Translations under genes and position numbers: made by a program
Source: Chloroflexota bacterium
GTDB taxonomy: Bacteria; Chloroflexota; Anaerolineae; UBA4142; SHND01
DNA length: 64,000 nucleotides
NCBI GenBank assembly: GCA_004295045.1
Contig: SHND01000022.1
Span: 16,246-80,245, forward strand
Direction: 5' to 3'
Notes under the pieces: model-generated
Databases searched by the model: none
The model's input: only the letters and a program-made list of their open reading frames with translations
Told to the model about the DNA's origin: nothing
In this document: positions 8,532-16,652 of the stretch, one piece after another
Layout: every line of letters starts with the position of its first letter
How positions within the stretch are numbered: the stretch's first letter is position 1

Positions 8532-8864
8532 ATGAGAAGCAATGCAGGTTGTTTGAATGCGATTGTCGGGGGTTTCTCGCGCATCATTCTTCTAATGTTC
8601 TGGATTTCTCGACCGGTCCAATGGGCGAGTGTGTTCGGTGACGCGTGGTTCTTGCCGTGTCTCGGATTTCTCTTTTTGCCGTTCACCACGTTGGTTTATG
8701 TGTGGCTGATGCTCGGCAATCCGGGCGGGTTGCAAGGGTTGGATTGGTTGTGGTTGGCGTTGGCAGTAGTTATTGATATTGTCAGCGTCGGCAGCGCCGG
8801 TTACACCAACCGCGATCGCATTCCGTCGGGATATCCCGGTTCCACGCAGCCACCAGCCAGTTAA
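8532..8864 (+). CDS. Small four-helix membrane protein, paralogue of the gene at 57997
   Basis: A 110-residue membrane protein with hydrophobic segments at about residues 10-25, 33-60 and 70-92 and a polar tail (GYTNRDRIPSGYPGSTQPP). The function is not recognised. A second copy on the other strand at 57997-58332 differs at only about ten positions over the whole length. This is a striking level of conservation for a protein of this type, while the flanking DNA shows no similarity. The start was placed at 8532 because it aligns with the start of the paralogue and follows GAAAGGAAAA. It sits between two DUF1269-like paralogues. Confidence 0.7.
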   Translation: MRSNAGCLNAIVGGFSRIILLMFWISRPVQWASVFGDAWFLPCLGFLFLPFTTLVYVWLMLGNPGGLQGLDWLWLALAVVIDIVSVGSAGYTNRDRIPSGYPGSTQPPAS

Positions 8865-9004
8865 GATTTGTTTCGCGCAAACTGCGCCTGATGTTGTATT
8901 ACGACGCATAACACAATTCAGGCGGCAACACGGATTGGTCCGGAACGCCCCGGGCTAATCCGTACGCGCGCAAGATGCGCGACCAAACCAAGGAGACAAA
9001 GAGC

Positions 9005-9592
9005 ATGTCAAAATATCAACAACTCGTCCTCGCGTTCTTTGAAAATCAAGCAGCTGCGGAAAGCGCAGTCAAGCAATTGGAAGAATGGGACAAGAGCGTC
9101 GCGGGCGTCAAGTTCGACAATATCGGAATTCTCGTCAAGGACGATAAAGGCAAGGTCAAGGCGCAGATGCAAGGACCGCGCCACACCGGCGTCGGTATTG
9201 CGCTTGGCGCGCTCGCGGGGGTCCTCACCGGCGGCATTTCGCTGATCGCTGGCGCGCTCCTTGGCGGCGTGTTTGGACATTTCGTTCACAAGGGACTGGG
9301 CTTGTCCAAAGAAGACCTCACACGCATCAGCGGCGAACTCGACGGCGGTAAAGCCGCAGTTGGCGTTCTCGTGGACGAAACGCAAGTCAAGGCAGTGACT
9401 GCGTGGATCACCGACCTTGGCGGAAAAACTGAAACACATGCGGTGACCGACGAAGGCATGGAACAAGCCAGTGTGGCAATGCAAGCCGAACCCGATGCAC
9501 AACCTCCTGCCACTGCGGAAAACCCGCCATCAACCGTTACCGTGACGACGGCGTTGGATGCAACTGCGCCGCCTTCGCCGCGCGTAGATTAA
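9005..9592 (+). CDS. DUF1269-like glycine-zipper protein, tandem paralogue
   Basis: A 195-residue protein closely related to the one at 7848, with the same blocks in order: QLVLAFFENQAAAESAVKQLEEWDK, ILVKDDKGKVK, RHTGVGIALGAL, a glycine-zipper pair, HKGLGLSKEDLTRI and DGGKAAVGVL. The low-complexity tail differs (Pro/Thr-rich). The start at 9005 follows AAGGAGACAAAGAGC; an in-frame ATG at 8975 lacks a ribosome binding site. The stop is followed almost at once by remains of other genes. Function unknown; probably peripheral to or inserted in the membrane. Confidence 0.75.
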   Translation: MSKYQQLVLAFFENQAAAESAVKQLEEWDKSVAGVKFDNIGILVKDDKGKVKAQMQGPRHTGVGIALGALAGVLTGGISLIAGALLGGVFGHFVHKGLGLSKEDLTRISGELDGGKAAVGVLVDETQVKAVTAWITDLGGKTETHAVTDEGMEQASVAMQAEPDAQPPATAENPPSTVTVTTALDATAPPSPRVD

Positions 9593-9612
9593 ATGAACTG
9601 AGCTCTTATTCT

Positions 9613-9705
9613 TGCATTTCTTTACGCCTGCCCAAAGACGCGCCTAATGTTTTTGTCATTCTCATTGACGACGCGGGCTTGAGCTCATTGGGCGCGTTCG
9701 GTTGA
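9613..9705 (+). pseudogene. Sulfatase N-terminal remnant
   Basis: An open stretch of about 30 codons reads LPKDAPNVFVILIDDAGLSSLGAFG and then stops at TGA (9703-9705). This matches the opening of arylsulfatases (PNVxxILxDDxG with the two metal-binding aspartates, then STFGG). There is no start codon with a ribosome binding site. The rest of the 400-700 residue enzyme is missing, apart from a weak possible continuation in another frame (LNAQRLKTPDGK, about 9712-9747). Confidence 0.55.
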
Positions 9706-9750
9706 ACGTGTTAAATGCCCAACGCTTAAAAACTCCCGACGGCAAATAAC

Positions 9751-9940
9751 ATGAAATCGTGCATTTGACTGTTTGTATCGCGAGTCCAACGGGCGGCGTG
9801 GCTGGCTGGTCTGCTGCTGGTTGGCAGCTTGATTTTTTCCGGTTGCGTTCCGGACGCGACGCCCACTGCGCCGACACAAACAAAAGCGCCGAGCGGAAAT
9901 CCGACCCCCACGCGCGTGAACGCGCAAGGCACTGTCGGTC
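9751..9940 (+). pseudogene. Lipoprotein 5' remnant with in-frame stop
   Basis: The frame starting at ATG 9751 reads MKSCI, meets TGA at 9766-9768, then continues with a convincing lipoprotein signal peptide (RAAWLAGLLLVGSLIFSGC). A Thr/Pro-rich linker (DATPTAPTQTKAPSGNPTPT) follows. From about 9940 the frame shows no protein-like signal, because MscS-derived sequence begins in another frame. The in-frame stop and the abrupt junction indicate a dead fragment. The short VNAQGTVGPQ before the break is reminiscent of the start of an HlyD-type adaptor, but that is too short to assign. Confidence 0.5.
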
Positions 9941-9946
9941 CCCAAT

Positions 9947-10273
9947 TCGCTGGCGCTTTCGCATTCCGTCCTCAATTATTCGGCGATGGCACGCGGACCC
10001 GGGCTGATTTTGCATACCCAAATAACGAATTGTTATTCGCATGAAGCAAATTCGATGACGCGCATCCTATCGGCTTTGCACGAAAATATTCAAAATCAAT
10101 TCAACGCGGCGGGAGTCGAAATCATGTCGCCCGCCTATCACGCGCTGCGCGACGGCAACACAATTACTCTTTCGAATGATGAGCTTCCGCAGGACAATGT
10201 CGCGCCGGGCTTTCGTGTGAATATGCAACCTGCGCCCCCGCCGCGCACAGAGAATGGGAATCAACCAACATGA
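9947..10273 (+). pseudogene. MscS-type mechanosensitive channel remnant with internal deletion
   Basis: The frame reads SLALSHSVLNYSAMARGPGL then ILHTQIT, matching the beta-domain of MscS channels (typically a VLGSHVxNYS-type block then GLILHTTVTIGYD). It jumps directly to NCYSHEANSMTRILSALHEN and IQNQFNAAGVEIMSPAYHAL with RDGN, the C-terminal cytoplasmic part of the same family. About 80 residues between these blocks are missing, and the membrane helices upstream are replaced by lipoprotein sequence. The piece has no start signal and is not expected to be functional. Confidence 0.6.
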
Positions 10274-10388
10274 CTGCAATGCCAAGTTGGCAGGGAATGC
10301 GTAAGAGTATGCAGAAACTCAAAGTCAAATGAGAATGACCCTTGAATTGCAAGACAGCGCGGAATTCAGCTGACACCATGAGGCGACT

Positions 10389-10796
10389 ATGAAACAGCCA
10401 ACCTTCCTGAAAAAGAAACGTCCGTTCGGCGTCTACATAATCATTGTTGTGCTCGTCGTGTTGGCAGCAAACTATGGGGCAGACCTAGTCCGCATTGCGC
10501 GTGGTATACCTCCGCAGACGCTGCCTGAACTGCCGGGCGATGCAGATTGGGTTCTCTTTATTGCGACAATCGCCTTTTTTGTCATTTTGAGCGTTGGCTT
10601 GTGGCGCCTGCATACATGGGCTTGGTTCGCCGCGATGATTGCCGGTGGTCTAACCCTCTTTTACTGTATCTGGCACGTTTTGAATGGTGGCACTCCTTTT
10701 GTTACGATGGCGCTGCTCATTGTCATGGTCTTTTATTTGAATCTCATCGAAGTCAAAGCGGCGTTTCATGCCAAGCCAAGTGAGGAGCGGTTCTAA
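10389..10796 (+). CDS. Small four-helix membrane protein of unknown function
   Basis: A 135-residue protein with hydrophobic segments at about residues 13-33, 52-72, 75-95 and 100-120 and charged ends. No family was recognised. Its stop codon overlaps the start of the next gene by one base (TAATG at 10794-10798), so translation is probably coupled to the Vps62-like protein. The two may work together at the membrane. Confidence 0.6.
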   Translation: MKQPTFLKKKRPFGVYIIIVVLVVLAANYGADLVRIARGIPPQTLPELPGDADWVLFIATIAFFVILSVGLWRLHTWAWFAAMIAGGLTLFYCIWHVLNGGTPFVTMALLIVMVFYLNLIEVKAAFHAKPSEERF

Positions 10797-12610
10797 TGAC
10801 AGACCTTGAATTATTGCGGCAATACGAGCCCATCGTCTGTTACACGAATGGCGAAATGTTCTTTCCCACCGCGACTGATGAATTTGTCAAGGGCGCGTCG
10901 CTCTGGATCAACGGTCCGAATGGCTATGTGCGCGAGCTGGTGCCCGAAGGAGAATTGACGCCGGAAAAACTCGCGACCTTTGATGAAGTGCCGCCCGAAC
11001 ACACCCTCTACCTGCGCTTTGTGGAACAGCCGCTCACAGGCGCCGCGTTTATCAATTGGCGGCGCAGTCCCGCGCACATTCGTTTCAAAGCGCCGGGGCG
11101 CCTGGCGCGCGTGCCGCTCTGGTCGCGTATTGTTGATGCGCTCTTTGAGATTACACTGCTGCTGCGCGGCAGAATTCCGGGCGGATTCACGGCTGCCGCG
11201 CAAATCAAGTATGCGGAAGCGTTAAAACGCGATCCGCGCCGCAGCTATCATGGGCGTGTCGTCCGCGACGGCGATTGGACCGTTCTCAATTATCTTTTCT
11301 TTCATTATATGAACGACTGGCGCTCGTCGTTCGACGGGGTCAACGACCACGAGAGCGATTGGGAACAGGTATTCATTTTTCTGTACGAGCACGCCGACGG
11401 TACAACCGAACCGCGCTGGGTGGCGTTCGCATCACACGATTTCAAAGGCGATGATCTGCGCCGCCGTTGGGATGATCCGGTGTTGAAAAAAGAGGGCGAC
11501 CATCCAATCGTATTTGCGGGCGCGGGTTCGCACGCCAGCTATTTCGAGCAAGGCGAATACATGGTCGGCGTCACACCCGATTTTGCCGTGCCACTCGAAC
11601 GTAGCCTCGAGATCGCCCGCAAGTTCTGGTACGAACGCTTGAAACAAAGCCGCGATCAAATCCAAAATGAAGAAACCGCCGGCACGCGCCCATTATTCGC
11701 GATTCCGCACGTGGACTATGCGCGCGGTGACGGCTTGCGCATCGGTCCGGGGCAAACCGAAGAATGGAACCCAATCGTCATTAGCGATGAAACCGCATGG
11801 GTGGATCGTTATCGCGGCTTGTGGGGACTGGATACGCGAGATCCGGTTGGAGGCGAACGCGCGCCTGCCGGACCCAAGTACGAGCGCAACGGCTCGGTAC
11901 GCCAATCGTGGTACGATCCGTTGGGCTGGGCGGGACTGGACAAAGTCTTTCCACCCGCGCTCTTGCCGCGCGAATTGGACGCGAGGCTGGAAACGGTTTC
12001 CGCCGAGATTAAAAGTCACCAAGCCGAGATCGAGCAAAAACGGACTGCGCTGCGCAATCTTGCGCTCGATGTCGAGGCAATGCAGTCCACTGCGTATTTG
12101 AGCGGCGCGCACAAAAAATTGCTCAAGCAGCTGGAACACGACGAAGAAGAACTCCAAGCTTTAGAAGAGAAACAGAACGAAACGGTCGAGACGCACAAGG
12201 TGCTGGAAAAATATCGTCAGCGGATTGCGAATGGGGATTGGGGTTCCCCGACAGCGCATCTGAGACATCAAGTGCATCCCGAACCACCGCCGCCGGCGCA
12301 ATATCGCGCGGTCGAGGTCTTTGCCGCGATCAGCGGCGCACTGACGCTCGTGATATTGCTGGGATTATTCTTGATTAACCCAGCCCATTGGCTCTGGTGG
12401 TCGGTCGTCGTCATCCTCGTTATGGGCGGAATCGAAGCGGGGACGCGACGCGGCTTGCAAGGATACTTGATCACGGTAACAATCTTTTTGGCTTTTATCG
12501 CAGGTATCATTTTGGTCTGGAATTTCTGGCAGCTCTTTTTGCTGGCTGCGATGATCGCGGTGGTTGCCTATGTGATCGTGGACAATCTGCGCGAATTGGC
12601 AAAGAGCTAA
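10796..12610 (+). CDS. Vps62-like protein with coiled coil and C-terminal membrane domain
   Basis: A 604-residue protein. The central part (about residues 155-340) has blocks seen in the Vps62/DUF946 family: NYLFFHYMNDWRSSFDGVNDHESDWEQVFI, then VAFASHDFKGDDLRRRWDDP, then HPIVFAGAGSHASYF. Residues about 393-478 form a charged, heptad-like coiled coil. The last 100 residues contain four membrane helices. The family has no known enzymatic activity; the fungal protein is linked to vacuolar sorting. The combination with a coiled coil and membrane anchor suggests a membrane-tethered scaffold, which is inference. It is translationally coupled to the preceding small membrane protein. Confidence 0.65.
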   Translation: MTDLELLRQYEPIVCYTNGEMFFPTATDEFVKGASLWINGPNGYVRELVPEGELTPEKLATFDEVPPEHTLYLRFVEQPLTGAAFINWRRSPAHIRFKAPGRLARVPLWSRIVDALFEITLLLRGRIPGGFTAAAQIKYAEALKRDPRRSYHGRVVRDGDWTVLNYLFFHYMNDWRSSFDGVNDHESDWEQVFIFLYEHADGTTEPRWVAFASHDFKGDDLRRRWDDPVLKKEGDHPIVFAGAGSHASYFEQGEYMVGVTPDFAVPLERSLEIARKFWYERLKQSRDQIQNEETAGTRPLFAIPHVDYARGDGLRIGPGQTEEWNPIVISDETAWVDRYRGLWGLDTRDPVGGERAPAGPKYERNGSVRQSWYDPLGWAGLDKVFPPALLPRELDARLETVSAEIKSHQAEIEQKRTALRNLALDVEAMQSTAYLSGAHKKLLKQLEHDEEELQALEEKQNETVETHKVLEKYRQRIANGDWGSPTAHLRHQVHPEPPPPAQYRAVEVFAAISGALTLVILLGLFLINPAHWLWWSVVVILVMGGIEAGTRRGLQGYLITVTIFLAFIAGIILVWNFWQLFLLAAMIAVVAYVIVDNLRELAKS

Positions 12611-12737
12611 TACGATATGAACTCACCCTCAGCAAAGCATGTGGAACCGACAAACACACCCGCCCTGCGCGACCGGTCATTCGGAAATAATCAAGCTGTG
12701 ATAACATTCGACGTACGAGAAAAGGAGCGATGCGGAT

Positions 12738-13997
12738 ATGACTGATAAACCTCGAGTCGTGATACTTGGCGGCGGATTTGCAGGATTGGGCGCGGCGGGG
12801 AAACTCAAAAAAGCAAAAGCAGAAGTCGTGCTTATTGACAAGCACGATTATCACACCTTCCAGCCAATGCTCTATCAAGTGGCGACCAACTTGATTGCCA
12901 CCGAAGAGGTCGCGCATCCCCTGCGCGATCTGGCGCGCAAATTGCCAAATCTCCTAATCCACCGCGCAACTGTAACCAACATTGATCTCGCCAAGCGTGA
13001 ACTCGAATTTCAAGAGATGGCGCCACTGGCGTACGATTATTTGGTGATCGCGCTCGGCGCCAAAGTGAATTTTTTTGGCGTCAAGGGCGCGGCAGAGTAC
13101 GCCTTTCCGCTTTATACACTCCCCGATGCAGTGCGCCTCAAATATCATATTTTGAATAAATGGGACGCGGCGGATAAAGACCGTTCGCTCATCGAGGACG
13201 GTGCGTTAAATATAGTAGTTGTCGGCGGCGGACCGACGGGCGTTGAAAGCGCGGGCGCGCTCATTGAGCTGTATCGCGGCAACTTTATCCATGATTACCG
13301 CGACATGCCCGCCAAGGACGCCAAAGTTACATTGGTCGAGTTTGCGCCAAATATATTTTCGATGTTCAAAGAAGATATTCAAAAATTCGGCAAGCGCGCG
13401 TTGGAAAAACGCGGCGTCGAGGTTCGCTTGGGCGAAGCCGTCACCGAAGTTACGCCGACGCGCGTGCATTTGAAATCGGGCGAGGTCTTGAAGGCGCACA
13501 CTCTCGTATGGGGCGCGGGCTTGCAAGCGAATCCAATCACAAAAACACTCGGTATCGAGTTACAAAAAGGGGGCCGCATTCCCGTCGGTCCTGACTTGAG
13601 CATCGCGGGACATCCCGAAGTCTTTGCGGTGGGTGACGTGGCGTGGATGACGGATACGAATACGGACCAAGTTCTACCGCAGCTGGGAGGACCTGCGTTG
13701 CAGGCGGGTGAACTGGCGGGCGAAAATATTGCGCGCGATTTGAAGCGGAAAGAACGCGAGCCGTTCATCTATTTTGATAAAGGCACGATGGCAACGATTG
13801 GGCGCGGCGCAGCGGTGACACAACTGCCGAACGGCATGACGATGAAAGGCAAGCTGGCGCAGTTCTCGTGGGGCTTTGTGCATCTGTGGCTCTTGAGCGG
13901 CGGCGATGCGCGCACCAAGACGGTGATAGATTGGAGCTGGGCAGGTGTTTCGCGCAAGCGCATTGCGCGTGTGACGATTGACCCAACGGAGAAATGA
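12738..13997 (+). CDS. ndh: Type II NADH:quinone oxidoreductase (NDH-2)
   Basis: A 419-residue flavoprotein that passes electrons from NADH to quinone without pumping protons. The FAD-binding loop GGGFAG is at residues 10-15, followed by DKHDYHTFQPMLYQVAT, the usual NDH-2 signature. A second nucleotide-binding loop VGGGPTGVE (about 161) binds NADH. VWGAGLQANP and VFAVGDVAWM precede the FAD-contacting PQLGGPALQAGE. The C-terminal part (IGRGAAV, FSWGFVHLWLL) is the membrane-associating end. The start follows AAAGGAGCG. It lies 6 bases upstream of cydA, so with cydAB it forms a full NADH to oxygen electron chain. Confidence 0.93.
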   Translation: MTDKPRVVILGGGFAGLGAAGKLKKAKAEVVLIDKHDYHTFQPMLYQVATNLIATEEVAHPLRDLARKLPNLLIHRATVTNIDLAKRELEFQEMAPLAYDYLVIALGAKVNFFGVKGAAEYAFPLYTLPDAVRLKYHILNKWDAADKDRSLIEDGALNIVVVGGGPTGVESAGALIELYRGNFIHDYRDMPAKDAKVTLVEFAPNIFSMFKEDIQKFGKRALEKRGVEVRLGEAVTEVTPTRVHLKSGEVLKAHTLVWGAGLQANPITKTLGIELQKGGRIPVGPDLSIAGHPEVFAVGDVAWMTDTNTDQVLPQLGGPALQAGELAGENIARDLKRKEREPFIYFDKGTMATIGRGAAVTQLPNGMTMKGKLAQFSWGFVHLWLLSGGDARTKTVIDWSWAGVSRKRIARVTIDPTEK

Positions 13998-14003
13998 TCA
14001 AAT

Positions 14004-15419
14004 ATGGATCCCGAATTTCTTTCGCGACTTCAATTCGCGTTCACGATTAGTTTCCATTTTATCTATCCGCCGATTTCGATGGGTTTAGGTCTGCTCATGT
14101 GCGTCATGGGCTTTATGTATTTACGCACCAAAGACCCCTTGTGGCGCCAGCAATCGTTCTTTTGGGTCAAGGTGTACGGACTCGTTTTTTCGATGGGCAT
14201 CGCGACAGGCATCGTCCAAGAATTTGAATTTGGAACGAACTGGGCGGACTATTCGCGATTCGTCGGCAATGTTTTTGGCAGCTTGCTCGCGGCAGAGGGA
14301 GTCTTTGCCTTTTTCCTTGAAGGCGGCTTTCTCGGACTCTTGCTCTTTGGCGGAAATCGTTTGGGTCCGCGTATGTGGTTCGTGGCGACATTTCTCGTCG
14401 TCTTTGGCGCGCACTTTTCTGCGTTGTGGATCATCATGGCGAATTCGTGGATGCAAACACCGCAGGGATTTACGGTGAATCAAACGCAGTGGGGACCACA
14501 GGCATGGATGACCGAATTTGCCTCTGTCGTATTCACTCCATCATTCATTCCGCGTCTCTTGCACACGTGGGTCGCATCATGGATGGTCGGCGCGTCGCTG
14601 GTGTTGAGTGTCTGCGCGTGGTATCTACTCAAGCACAAACATATCAAGTTTGCGAAACAGGGGTTGGCGCTCGCGCTGTGGTTCTTTACAATCCTTGCCT
14701 TTTTGCAGCTCTTTGTCTTTGGCGCGCAGATGGCAGTCACGGTGACCAATTATCAACCCGTAAAATTAGCGGCGATGGAGGGCGTGTGGAATAACACTTC
14801 TTGCGCGCCGCTCACACTCGTCGGCTGGGTTGACGTACAAAATCAGACGACATACGGCATCAGGATTCCGTGTTTGTTGAGCATCCTCGCATACATGAAT
14901 CCACAAGCGGTGGTGCAAGGACTAAACTCATTCCCCTCTGATACGTGGGCGCCGATCAATCTCGTCTTTCAGGTGTATCACTATATGTTTGGCATGGGGA
15001 TGATTTTTCCGCTCATTGGCATCATTGGGATTTTCTTTTGGTGGTTCGGACGACAGGTGTACATCGTGCGCCCACTGCTGTGGGTGTTTGTTATCACCAT
15101 CGTGCTGACGGAAACGGCTACCACCGCGGGTTGGTGGACGGCAGAGATAGGACGTCAGCCGTGGATCGTATGGAATGTTATGCGGACGGTGGACGGAGTG
15201 TCGCCTACCCTGCGCGGCGATCAGGTCTTGCTCTCACTTTTGATGTTCGCGCTGCTCTATGCGCTGCTGTTCGCGCTCTTTCTCTTTTTGTTGAACCACC
15301 GCATTCAAGAGGGTCCCGAAGAAGTGGACACGCAGCTAGTGCCCGAGTCGCTGCCCAACACCTTTCGTGAAGTCTTTCGCAGCGCGCGCAGCGGCGAAGC
15401 ACGCGCGTCAGGAGATTAA
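14004..15419 (+). CDS. cydA: Cytochrome bd quinol oxidase subunit I
   Basis: A 471-residue membrane subunit carrying the quinol site and all three hemes of cytochrome bd. Visible key residues are His18 (in SFHFIYPP), Glu98 and Glu106 (AAEGVFAFFLEGG, heme d/b595 region and proton path), His187 (RLLHTWVASW, heme b558), GRQPW at 383-387 and Met393. The quinol loop after QPVKLAAMEG is short, so this is the short-Q-loop type. It starts 6 bases after ndh and is followed 3 bases later by cydB. The enzyme reduces oxygen with high affinity, and supports microaerobic growth and resistance to sulfide, NO and peroxide in other bacteria. Confidence 0.96.
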   Translation: MDPEFLSRLQFAFTISFHFIYPPISMGLGLLMCVMGFMYLRTKDPLWRQQSFFWVKVYGLVFSMGIATGIVQEFEFGTNWADYSRFVGNVFGSLLAAEGVFAFFLEGGFLGLLLFGGNRLGPRMWFVATFLVVFGAHFSALWIIMANSWMQTPQGFTVNQTQWGPQAWMTEFASVVFTPSFIPRLLHTWVASWMVGASLVLSVCAWYLLKHKHIKFAKQGLALALWFFTILAFLQLFVFGAQMAVTVTNYQPVKLAAMEGVWNNTSCAPLTLVGWVDVQNQTTYGIRIPCLLSILAYMNPQAVVQGLNSFPSDTWAPINLVFQVYHYMFGMGMIFPLIGIIGIFFWWFGRQVYIVRPLLWVFVITIVLTETATTAGWWTAEIGRQPWIVWNVMRTVDGVSPTLRGDQVLLSLLMFALLYALLFALFLFLLNHRIQEGPEEVDTQLVPESLPNTFREVFRSARSGEARASGD

Positions 15420-15422
15420 CGC

Positions 15423-16445
15423 ATGTCACTCAACATCATTTGGTTCATCCTGTTCGTCCTCATCATTTCAGGATACCTTATCCTCGACGGCTTTGATATG
15501 GGCGTCGGTATCCTGCACCTATTCGTCGCCGATGGAGATGAAGAGCGGCGCATTTCATTGAATAGTATCGGTCCGATTTGGGATGGCAACGAAGTGTGGC
15601 TCGTGCTCGGCGGCGGCGTGCTGTTCGCCGCGTTCCCGATTGTCTATGGGTCGCTCTTTTCGGGATTTTACGCGGCGATGATGCTGGTGCTGCTCTTTTT
15701 GATTCTTCGCACCGTCGCGATTGAGTTTCGCAGCAAGCGCAAGGGTGAAGGGTGGCGCGGTTTGTGGGACTTTATCTTCTTCCTCGGCTCCATTGCGCTC
15801 GCGTTTTTGTTCGGCGTCGCGTTCGCCAACGTCCTCAAGGGCGTGCCACTCAACCAACAGGGTGAAATCACCATCAATACTGTTCTGGACTTGCTTCATC
15901 CTTTCGCCCTGCTCTTGGGCGCGACGACGGTTGCGCTGTTGGGGCTGCACGGCGCGGTGTATTTGAATCTCAAAACAACCGATGACATTCAAGACCGGGC
16001 GCGCGCGTGGATTCCTTGGCTGATGCTGGTCTTTTGCGTGCTTGCAGGCGCCACCGCCGTCTGGATGTATCGCCAGGGCTATCCTTCTGTGACACTCTAT
16101 TTGCAGGTGGGCTGGTATTGGGTTTTGCCCGTGATCGCCGCCGTCGCATTTATCGCCCTGTACTTTATGGTGCGGCGCGGTCAAGAATTTTGGGCGTTTG
16201 TCTGTTCGGCAATATTCATCGCGTTCGCGCTTTACACACTCGGCGCGGGCTTGTTCCCCAACCTGCTCATGTCCACGACAAATCCCGCCTACAACCTGAC
16301 GATCTATAACGCGGCATCTCAACCGAATACCCTGACAGTCATGCTCATCATCGCGCTCATTGGAATGCCGTTCGTCCTGCTGTATTCGGCGGGCGTCTAT
16401 TACATTTTTCGCGGCAAAGTTCGGCTCGAGCCGGATAGTTATTAA
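15423..16445 (+). CDS. cydB: Cytochrome bd quinol oxidase subunit II
   Basis: A 340-residue subunit with eight or nine membrane helices. The N-terminus carries the typical GYLILDGFDMGVGIL with the conserved aspartates, then LNSIGPIWDGNEVWLVLGGGVLFAAFP, the strongest CydB signature. Subunit II does not bind heme in most species but is needed for assembly and for proton delivery. The start is 3 bases after the cydA stop, in one operon with ndh. The family is usually 330-380 residues, so it appears full length. Confidence 0.96.
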   Translation: MSLNIIWFILFVLIISGYLILDGFDMGVGILHLFVADGDEERRISLNSIGPIWDGNEVWLVLGGGVLFAAFPIVYGSLFSGFYAAMMLVLLFLILRTVAIEFRSKRKGEGWRGLWDFIFFLGSIALAFLFGVAFANVLKGVPLNQQGEITINTVLDLLHPFALLLGATTVALLGLHGAVYLNLKTTDDIQDRARAWIPWLMLVFCVLAGATAVWMYRQGYPSVTLYLQVGWYWVLPVIAAVAFIALYFMVRRGQEFWAFVCSAIFIAFALYTLGAGLFPNLLMSTTNPAYNLTIYNAASQPNTLTVMLIIALIGMPFVLLYSAGVYYIFRGKVRLEPDSY

Positions 16446-16452
16446 GGATTGA

Positions 16453-16563
16453 GCGTACCGCTTTCGCTATCTGCCGGATGGTGAACGCTGGGAGAACGAT
16501 CCCGCCGCCGACGCGTACGCGCCAAATGTTCACGATAGCAACGATTCGGTCGTACAATTGTGA
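16453..16563 (+). pseudogene. CBM48 / isoamylase-early-set domain remnant
   Basis: Between two stops lie 36 codons reading AYRFRYLPDGERWENDPAAD then AYAPNVHDSNDSVVQL. This is the end of a glycogen-binding CBM48 domain, usually close to YQFRYLIDGERWENDWEAD and then KYVPNPFG-x-x-NSVV. There is no start codon or ribosome binding site, and the first 60 or so residues of the domain are gone. It lies directly behind cydB and marks the site of a deletion or rearrangement. The rest of the 200-base gap to the next gene shows nothing else recognisable. Confidence 0.6.
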
Positions 16564-16652
16564 CGTACCGGATTCAGCGATAGCTCTCGGAACGGACCCT
16601 TTGAAAGACGTGACGAACATCGAGTGAATTTATAAATGAAAAGGAGTGACAC

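Noticed and set aside
12680..12710. FNR-type site upstream of ndh (ATCAAGCTGTGAT)
   Set aside because: The half-sites are in the wrong order for the FNR consensus TTGAT-N4-ATCAA; too weak to call.
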